24,751 bases of DNA from a virus: positions 1 through 24,751 of the IMG/VR virus record IMGVR_UViG_3300036980_000573; one strand, 5' to 3'. The notes under the pieces are model-generated. The model made no database searches. It was given only the letters and a program-made list of their open reading frames with translations, and was not told where the DNA came from. Numbering within the stretch: the stretch's first letter is position 1; every line of letters starts with the position of its first letter. Positions 20,665 through 24,751 of this stretch are shown here, in pieces. Made by a program: the position numbers and the translations under genes.

Positions 20665-21624
20665 CTATTTACCCTCCTTTTTAGTCTCTTCCTTCTCCGC
20701 CTTAACCTTAAACTCACTAGTCTTTTTATCAAACTCGCAACCAAGCTCTTCAACTTTAGCTTTTAAGAAAGCTACTTCCATTTGATAAGAAGACCAAAGT
20801 TTATCATGCTTGTTATAATGAGAATTATAATAACTGTTTAGCTGCTCTAAGTCTTTAATGTTAGCAACTTTAGTTTTTAACTCTTCAATCAAAGCGTCAA
20901 AACCTTTATTAGCCTCTTCTTCCTTAGAGTTTTTATCTTCCCATCTTTTCCAAATTACATCTGATAAAAATTTATTTTCAGTTGTGTTGGTTGGCACTTC
21001 AAGCACATCTTCTAAGCCTTCAAAGCGTTTTGCAAAAGTAAAGGTCTCATTCTTTTGGAAGTCTAAGAATCTTTGAACTTTACCTTTCTCATCCCTTCTT
21101 CTCAAAATTGCCACAAAATCCATTTGAGTTGGCAAGAAATTCTTGATAAAAGAACCTTCACAACGGATTTTAAGGCTTTCTACATCATTCTTCATTACTT
21201 CTTCTGTATGAGAAACAAATAGAATTGATAAGCCTTTATTTTTAAGAATAGTCCAAACATTCTTAAACTCGTTTCCAATTGCTGGAAATAGTTTTCTGCC
21301 ATCTTTAGCAAGCTTTGGATCTTTGCTAATTACATAAGCTTTAATCTGGTCTGCCATTTCACCTAATGGGTCAACAACAATTGTTTTAAATTGCTTAATT
21401 TCTTTAGAATTAAGAAAGTCTAAGAAATCACCAAAATTTTTACATTGCATTGAGATTGTTTGCCATTGCTTAGAAACACGAGTAATTCCGTTTTCAAAGT
21501 CAATTAAAACTGGTTCAGGCGCAGATAAAGCAAGAGTTGTTTTGCCGTTGTTTGTATCGCCTAAAATCATTCCTTTGATTGTAGTTGCTGATTTTAATTC
21601 GCTTGGTTTTGTTAAAAATGTCAT
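20665..21624 (-). CDS. Sak4-like RecA-fold ATPase (single-strand annealing)
   Basis: A 319-residue protein with a RecA/AAA_24 core: Walker A GDTNNGKTT (22-30), VLIDFENG (39-46), Walker B TIVVDPLGEM (81-90) and a sensor-like ILFVSHTEE (134-142). The last 90 residues are a charged helical extension (EEEANKGFDALIEELKTK, KAEKEETKKEGK). Short RecA-like ATPases of this kind are annotated 'phage nucleotide-binding protein' and belong to the Sak4 group, which anneals single strands with SSB. SSB and two nucleases in the same operon agree. ATG 21624 has AGGGA seven bases upstream. Confidence 0.8.
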   Translation of the reverse strand: MTFLTKPSELKSATTIKGMILGDTNNGKTTLALSAPEPVLIDFENGITRVSKQWQTISMQCKNFGDFLDFLNSKEIKQFKTIVVDPLGEMADQIKAYVISKDPKLAKDGRKLFPAIGNEFKNVWTILKNKGLSILFVSHTEEVMKNDVESLKIRCEGSFIKNFLPTQMDFVAILRRRDEKGKVQRFLDFQKNETFTFAKRFEGLEDVLEVPTNTTENKFLSDVIWKRWEDKNSKEEEANKGFDALIEELKTKVANIKDLEQLNSYYNSHYNKHDKLWSSYQMEVAFLKAKVEELGCEFDKKTSEFKVKAEKEETKKEGK

Positions 21625-21633
21625 TTGTTTTCC

Positions 21634-21702
21634 CTATAATTCATTAATAATTTCATCACTTAGCCAATACTGCAAAGCGAGATAATCTGTGTTGTCTTCC
21701 AT
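21634..21702 (-). CDS. Micro-protein between regulator and Sak4-like gene (22 aa)
   Basis: ATG 21702 starts one base after the regulator stop and runs 22 codons to TAG. AGGGG lies five or so bases before it. The peptide is acidic with aromatic residues (YLALQYWLSDEII) and no Lys or Arg. It may be a real micro-protein or a coupling leader that carries ribosomes to the Sak4-like start nine bases on. Confidence 0.45.
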   Translation of the reverse strand: MEDNTDYLALQYWLSDEIINEL

Positions 21703-21703
21703 G

Positions 21704-22027
21704 CTACCCCTTTATTTTTAATATTCGCCTAACTTTCCGAGCATTAATCTTAGGATCTTTTAAAATCCCAATTTTAATATCAGTAGCAATTAGATTGTAA
21801 GCTCCTAAAAATTCATCAAGGCTAACCTTAGCTCCTTGAGTTTTTAGATAGCCTACTATTTTTACAACATCTTCGAGCTTGATCTGGTTAAACTCAAAGC
21901 AAGCGCAAGAGACGCTGGCTAATTTAATGTTAGTAGCTTTTGCAACATTAGTTTTACTTGATTTTATTTTTAGCAAAGTTTCTGTTAGCAATTCTCCAAA
22001 CTGATTGTAAGGTCTTTTTTTACGCAT
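21704..22027 (-). CDS. Small helix-turn-helix regulator (XRE/Cro-like)
   Basis: Start chosen at ATG 22027 (107 residues). A GTG at 22063 is in frame but lies at the promoter. Residues about 8-70 follow the XRE layout: FGELLTETLLKIKSSKTN, VAKATNIKLASVSCAC (helices 2 and 3), then LEDVVKIVGYLKTQG. The tail is basic (NARKVRRILKIK). It is the first gene behind promoter B, opposite the divergent endolysin gene, a typical spot for an autoregulating phage repressor. The recognition helix is somewhat atypical, so DNA binding is likely but not certain. Confidence 0.6.
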   Translation of the reverse strand: MRKKRPYNQFGELLTETLLKIKSSKTNVAKATNIKLASVSCACFEFNQIKLEDVVKIVGYLKTQGAKVSLDEFLGAYNLIATDIKIGILKDPKINARKVRRILKIKG

Positions 22028-22065
22028 TTGATTTGTTATTGATAAAAAGTTAATTAACGACACTC

Positions 22066-22097
22066 AATATAAAGATAAATTCTTATTAGTCAATAGA
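22066..22097 (-). promoter_or_regulatory. Sigma70-type early promoter B with duplicated 20-bp block
   Basis: Leftward: TTGACT (22093-22088), 16-bp spacer, TATATT (22071-22066), about 39 bases before the regulator ATG. The block AATTCTTATTAGTCAATAGA (22078-22097) is identical to that at promoter A. The predicted start near 22059 leaves a 30-base leader. It should drive regulator, Sak4-like, nuclease and SSB genes. Confidence 0.65.
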
Positions 22098-22176
22098 TAA
22101 TCTAAAAAATATTTGCATTTTATAAACCCTTGTGTTTACTTGCTCAAATACTTGTCAACTACTTTTTTTATAGAAA

Positions 22177-22632
22177 ATGAATAAAGAATCTTTAACTAGA
22201 AAAAACTTTAAACCTGCTGATTTTTTTGTTTCAGATAAGGCGAAACAATTAAAAATTAATAACGAAACTGATAATCTCAACATCCTTACTTGCCTGAACA
22301 AGGTAGCTGATAAGCTGCAAGAAATTAGAGATAAAATCGGCGTACCAATTACAATCAATAGTGCTTATCGCTGCCCAGAAGTAAACAAAGCCGTTGGTGG
22401 TTCTGCTACAAGCTGGCATCAACAAGGTCTTGCTGCCGATATTAACGCCAAAGGTTACACTCAAGAGCAATTAGTCCGCTGGATCAAAGACCAGAAGATT
22501 AGTGTTGATAAATGCTTTGTTGAAAGAGGCTGTGTTCACCTGCAATTCAACTTGCATGATTCTAAAAATAGAAACTTCTTTGGTACTGCTGAACTTGTTA
22601 ATGGCAAGTGGGTTGTTAATCAGCTTGCGTAA
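22177..22632 (+). CDS. Endolysin: M15-family peptidase
   Basis: A 151-residue enzyme with the Peptidase_M15 pattern: ITINSAYRCPEVNKAVGG (58-75), SWHQQGLAADIN (79-90) giving zinc ligands His81 and Asp88, and VHLQF with His121. Such enzymes (D-Ala-D-Ala or L-Ala-D-Glu endopeptidases) cut peptidoglycan stem peptides. There is no signal peptide, so release would need a holin. It is the only + strand gene among the early - strand genes: divergent from the regulator and convergent, with a 17-nt overlap, with the gene at 22616. No convincing promoter is visible in the 113-bp gap. Confidence 0.85.
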   Translation: MNKESLTRKNFKPADFFVSDKAKQLKINNETDNLNILTCLNKVADKLQEIRDKIGVPITINSAYRCPEVNKAVGGSATSWHQQGLAADINAKGYTQEQLVRWIKDQKISVDKCFVERGCVHLQFNLHDSKNRNFFGTAELVNGKWVVNQLA

Positions 22633-22789
22633 TAGTTAGCTTACCCTCAAAGCAATAACCAGCCGCTTTCATTGCCGCTTCTATAAAAAGTAGCAACTCC
22701 TCCATATCCATTTCGCCCTCTCTTTCGACTCTTGTCTTAAAGCTTGAGCATGGGATTTGGTCTTCGAATATTATTGTTACTTTTTGCAT
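22616..22789 (-). CDS. Small unidentified protein with duplicated module (57 aa)
   Basis: ATG 22789 directly follows the stop of the gene at 22790, with AGGA about seven bases upstream. Residues 1-26 form strands (MQKVTIIFEDQIPCSSF); residues 27-49 are the helix MDMEELLLFIEAAMKAAGYC followed by FEG, and a final strand (KLTITQ) closes it. The helix is nearly identical to the start of the next gene. A beta-helix-beta mini-fold is plausible; function unknown. Its 3' end overlaps the endolysin gene. Confidence 0.6.
   Translation of the reverse strand: MQKVTIIFEDQIPCSSFKTRVEREGEMDMEELLLFIEAAMKAAGYCFEGKLTITQAD
22646..22711. repeat. 66-bp imperfect repeat, copy 1
   Basis: About 85% identical (10 differences by eye) to 22907-22972. 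It encodes the MDMEELLLF...AAGYCFE helix in the same frame in two adjacent - strand genes. Confidence 0.8.
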
Positions 22790-22972
22790 TTATATTCCTT
22801 TTAAAAATTGATTGATTTGTTGTTGCAATCTTTCAGCAGTTTCTTTTGCCAAATCTTGTGGTGGGCAAAGTAAGCTTTTAGGTAGCTGCACAGCCTCCAA
22901 TATCAACTCAAAGCAATATCCAGCCGCTTTCAAAGCTTCCTCTAAGAAAAGTAATAACTCCTCCATATCCAT
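22790..22972 (-). CDS. Chimaeric-looking small protein (60 aa)
   Basis: Starts with the module MDMEELLLFLEEALKAAGYC shared with the gene at 22616, where it is internal rather than N-terminal. It continues with LILEAVQLPKSLL, whose DNA shares a 15-base stretch with the LILEAIHG part of the gene at 23020, and ends in a helix (TAERLQQQINQFLKGI). The start region has no own ribosome site and overlaps the small frame at 22942-23016. It looks assembled from pieces of neighbours. Function unknown. Confidence 0.5.
   Translation of the reverse strand: MDMEELLLFLEEALKAAGYCFELILEAVQLPKSLLCPPQDLAKETAERLQQQINQFLKGI
22907..22972. repeat. 66-bp imperfect repeat, copy 2
   Basis: Partner of 22646-22711. The preceding bases AGCCTCCAATATCAA (22892-22906) recur near 23434 in the neighbouring gene, so two different repeats meet here. 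Confidence 0.8.
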
Positions 22973-23016
22973 ATTGATTCAATCAAATCAAAAGCCTCTT
23001 CAAATTCTTTATCCAT
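22942..23016 (-). CDS. Short frame fused out of register with the next gene (24 aa)
   Basis: ATG 23016, four bases after the preceding stop and with CGGAG upstream, reads MDKEFEEAFDLIESI and then runs out of frame into the 66-bp repeat (WIWRSYYFS). The first 15 residues look genuine. It may be the original N-terminus of the gene at 22790, separated from it when the repeat copied in, or a leader that couples translation. Confidence 0.4.
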   Translation of the reverse strand: MDKEFEEAFDLIESIWIWRSYYFS

Positions 23017-23019
23017 TGT

Positions 23020-23547
23020 TTACTCCGTTAATAATTTGTTAATACTTATTTGCACGCTTTCCTCTTGTAGTTCAAGGGTTTCTTTCTCTAAATTCCAATC
23101 AATAAAACAATTTTTTACTTTTAAATTTATTAAATCATTTGAAGATTCAAAAGGGTTACGATTGGTTATGTTGCTAATAGCCAAAAGCACTCTATCAAGG
23201 GTAAGAGGTTTACCATACCACTCTGAAAGCTGCGCTAACATAACCGAAAAACCGCTAATATCTGTCGATGTCAAGCAAGCGTAATCTATATCTCCCTGAT
23301 ATGGCGTTGTTACATATGAATGTCCAGCAAATGAATATATCTCATCTCTGAAATCATCTTTTATTTTAACCAAAGATCCAATTTTAAATTTTTCTTTTTC
23401 CAAAGCTTCCTCATAACTACAGCCATGAATAGCCTCCAATATCAATCTACGATTCTCTTCCTGTATTTTTTGTAATGTCTGCTTACCAAACTTACCAGAT
23501 TTAGCATGTTGTTGCATTATCTCTTCTTGTCTGTTTTCTTTAATCAT
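23020..23547 (-). CDS. Phage hypothetical protein with G-K-P-L-T-L motif (175 aa)
   Basis: The N-terminal 50 residues are helical and end LILEAIHGCSYEEALEKE. A beta part follows (KFKIGSLVKIKDDFRDE ... SYVTTPYQG), then WYGKPLTLDRVLLAIS (about 110-125). The 'HGCSYEEALEKE' start and the 'G-[KR]-P-[LI]-x-L-x-x-V-L-x-A-I' segment occur in a widespread phage family of unknown function. The C-terminus is acidic. It overlaps the preceding gene by 8 nt. Confidence 0.65.
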   Translation of the reverse strand: MIKENRQEEIMQQHAKSGKFGKQTLQKIQEENRRLILEAIHGCSYEEALEKEKFKIGSLVKIKDDFRDEIYSFAGHSYVTTPYQGDIDYACLTSTDISGFSVMLAQLSEWYGKPLTLDRVLLAISNITNRNPFESSNDLINLKVKNCFIDWNLEKETLELQEESVQISINKLLTE

Positions 23548-23857
23548 AAGCTTTTAGTTGTTTGAGTTGTTCTGAAGCTGAATTTAATTCTAACAAATCT
23601 TCTATTTTAACTGCGTAAACTTTTTCTAAACCAATAAAATTTACTTCAAAATTTGTAAAAGTGCTAGAATTTGATTTATGATGATATAAACAGCAGCTTT
23701 TTACTCTTTTATTGTCTCGACAATAGGCTAACATTCTTTCAACTTTTGGAAAATCTAAAAGCAATTTATTGATCGCTTTAATTTCTCTTTTCTTCTCTTT
23801 CAATTTCTTAGCCAATAACCCCCTAAGAGATAAATATTGTTTTAGTGTTTTAATCAT
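23540..23857 (-). CDS. Unidentified protein with basic N-terminal helix (105 aa)
   Basis: Residues 1-40 are a lysine-rich helix with heptad spacing (YLSLRGLLAKKLKEKKREIK). The rest is mixed, with CRDNKRVKSCCLYHH (three Cys, two His, about 46-60) and strands FTNFEVNFIGLEKVYAV. The Cys/His patch might bind metal. Overlaps both neighbours by 4 and 8 nt, so it is translated in series with them. Function unknown. Confidence 0.55.
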   Translation of the reverse strand: MIKTLKQYLSLRGLLAKKLKEKKREIKAINKLLLDFPKVERMLAYCRDNKRVKSCCLYHHKSNSSTFTNFEVNFIGLEKVYAVKIEDLLELNSASEQLKQLKAYD

Positions 23858-24089
23858 TCTCCTCCGTTAATCATGTTAATCAATGTTTCCCAAATTTCCC
23901 TTAGCTCTTCATAGTTATCCCCAATTTCTCTACCTTCCTGAAAATTATCTTTAAAATCAAAATAGAAAATTACCTTTTTTGGTTTAAATAAACCTTGCCA
24001 GATTTCTTCCTGAAAAATAGAGCCAATAAAAGCCGAATCTCTATCTAAAGCAAAATCTTTGTATTTAATAATCATTCTCCTCCGTTAAT
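23852..24089. repeat. 20-bp gene-junction repeat, two copies
   Basis: AATCATTCTCCTCCGTTAAT occurs exactly at 23852-23871 and 24070-24089. Each copy spans the end of one - strand gene, the GGAGGAG ribosome site and the start ATG of the next. A shorter form (CTCCGTTAAT) is at 23023-23032. Confidence 0.8.
23854..24075 (-). CDS. Unidentified acidic protein (73 aa)
   Basis: A short protein with strands (MIIKYKDFALD, KKVIFYFDFKD) and an acidic C-terminal helix (NYEELREIWETLINMINGGE). The start ATG 24075 follows a strong GGAGGAG ribosome site encoded in the end of the preceding gene, with an 11-nt overlap. Its own last codons are the same DNA block that forms that ribosome site, used in a different frame. 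Confidence 0.55.
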   Translation of the reverse strand: MIIKYKDFALDRDSAFIGSIFQEEIWQGLFKPKKVIFYFDFKDNFQEGREIGDNYEELREIWETLINMINGGE

Positions 24090-24193
24090 TGTTGTTCAAA
24101 ACATTCCTCACAGCATTCCTTTCCGTCTAATTCAGCACAGTTGAAGTCGCCGTCTTTTTGGTTGTTGCAGATAGTGCAGATGTAGATACTCAT
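24065..24193 (-). CDS. Small zinc-ribbon-like protein (42 aa)
   Basis: ATG 24193 overlaps the ASCH copy 2 stop by four bases (ATGA). The 42 residues hold two Cys pairs, YICTIC (Cys6, Cys9) and CCEEC (Cys27/28, Cys31), spaced as in a zinc ribbon, with acidic residues throughout. Small phage proteins with 'C-x2-C-N-N-x-K-D-G-D-F' and a C-terminal CxxC are common near early genes. A nucleic-acid or protein-binding zinc knuckle is likely. Confidence 0.6.
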   Translation of the reverse strand: MSIYICTICNNQKDGDFNCAELDGKECCEECFEQQLTEENDY

Positions 24194-24711
24194 TTCATTA
24201 CCTCAAAAGAAATTACCCAAACCCAAGGATTAGCCTCAAACTTCTCTTCTGGTTTTTTGTGGGTTGCGTTCCAAGCGTGCTTAAATTCTTCGCCGTGAAT
24301 ATAGCAAAAATATTGAGAAAAACACGCATCAATTGGGCTTTTATCTTTTTTGCGCGGCAAACATGCGCAGCGGTCTAAATATTTACCCTCCTTAATCGCA
24401 TCCTCCTCACTAATATCACCAAGCTTCTCAACCCTAATCTCTTTAATCAGCAGGGTTAGGCGTGAGTGTTCTTGCTTCATGTGTTGGGCTGGTTTCCATT
24501 TAGAAACTATGTTGGCTGGCGAATTGTCGGCTTTGTAAACCAAGCCATCGTCCCAAATCTCGAAAGTTTCTTTGCAAAAAATCTTTTGTCCTACTTGATA
24601 GGGGCATCTTTCGCGAGATGAATCTTTGTGCTTAATCACCTCCCTAAACATTGTTTTTGATCCGTTTAGAATGCTTTGCACTTCTTGTGCGTTAAATATT
24701 TTACCTTTCAT
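24190..24711 (-). CDS. ASCH-domain (PUA-like) protein, copy 2
   Basis: A 173-residue paralogue of the gene at 14690. It shares QEVQSILNGSK-MFREVIK, CPYQVGQKIFCKETF, KWKPAQHMKQEHSRLTLLI, ISEEDAI-EG and the EANPWVWVISFEV end. The insert after FREVIK is shorter, and the segment between DAIKEG and FKHAWN is different, with CACLPRKKDK and CFSQYFCYIHGEEF, so extra Cys may bind metal. Upstream on this strand is TTATAA-rich DNA running to the window edge. RNA/nucleoside-related function is inferred from the fold. Confidence 0.75.
   Translation of the reverse strand: MKGKIFNAQEVQSILNGSKTMFREVIKHKDSSRERCPYQVGQKIFCKETFEIWDDGLVYKADNSPANIVSKWKPAQHMKQEHSRLTLLIKEIRVEKLGDISEEDAIKEGKYLDRCACLPRKKDKSPIDACFSQYFCYIHGEEFKHAWNATHKKPEEKFEANPWVWVISFEVMK
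24200..24501 (-). repeat. ASCH copy 2 segments identical to copy 1
   Basis: Bases 24200-24265 equal 14700-14765 and 24437-24501 equal 14910-14974, without a mismatch. The 171 bases between are largely unalike, giving a mosaic. Confidence 0.9.
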
Positions 24712-24751
24712 TTCTGATTTATAATAAAGTTACTATGGTTTAGTCTTAATC

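Noticed and set aside
20664-20753. Longer N-terminus for the 79-aa gene at 20424
   Set aside because: The Arg/Leu-rich extension is the Sak4-like C-terminus read out of frame; ATG 20663 gives normal spacing.
22028-22063. GTG start giving the HTH gene 12 extra residues
   Set aside because: It lies at or before the predicted transcript start of promoter B.
22098-22176. Promoter for the endolysin gene on the + strand
   Set aside because: Several TTG and TAT-rich hexamers exist, but none pair at 16-18 bp with a usable start site.
1-24751. tRNA genes, CRISPR arrays, insertion sequences, integrase or attachment sites
   Set aside because: None seen by reading both strands; a computational tRNA scan was not possible, so a tRNA with unusual arms could be missed.

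Overview
This window looks like part of a tailed-phage (Caudoviricetes) or prophage genome with a short, P22-like (podovirus) tail. It is AT-rich, very compact, and has no gene-free stretch over 300 bases. The best structural anchors are a P22 gp10-like tail protein of nearly the P22 length, a gp4-like head-tail adaptor, a 'DNA transfer p32'-type ejection protein and several fibre-like proteins. A two-component spanin pair implies a Gram-negative host. The host genus cannot be read from the sequence. Terminase, portal, coat, polymerase, helicase and integrase genes are not in the window.

Left part, + strand (1-14165), late genes. First comes the tail of a truncated gene, then small genes including a ParB-like one. 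Next are a cupin-like protein and three ejection/internal virion proteins (1366-5623). A tail-fibre gene with a possible chaperone follows (5623-7444), then gp4-like and gp10-like tail-closure proteins (7447-9806), a small triple-repeat protein, a second fibre and a LamG-like lectin protein (9799-11960). A lysis/membrane block ends the unit: putative holin-type membrane proteins, a nested i-spanin/o-spanin pair, a secreted staphylococcal-nuclease homologue and another membrane protein.

Right part, mostly - strand (14133-24711), early or accessory genes packed with 1-8 nt overlaps. The core is a recombination set: Sak4-like RecA-fold ATPase, RecB-like PD-(D/E)XK nuclease, SSB with an acidic DEIPF tail, and a VRR-NUC nuclease. 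It is led by a small helix-turn-helix protein directly behind a good sigma70-type promoter. Around it lie a GNAT acetyltransferase, two paralogous ASCH-domain genes and many small unassigned proteins. One + strand gene, an M15-family endolysin (22177-22632), sits alone among these - strand genes, about 8.4 kb from the spanins.

The most unusual item is at 15815-15959 on the - strand. A 20-bp block identical to the early-promoter block at 22078-22097 stands in front of about 105 nt. That stretch can fold into a CCCCCTAG/CTAGGGGG hairpin followed by a three-way junction closed by a 10-bp GC-rich helix and a short U-run. It is a candidate phage small RNA or attenuating leader. Other points of note are mosaic ASCH paralogues, a duplicated 22-residue module in adjacent genes, a gene that has lost its start codon, a nuclease gene with an open in-frame tail beyond its stop codon, and a composite repeated element in the only two sizeable gaps of the structural cluster.
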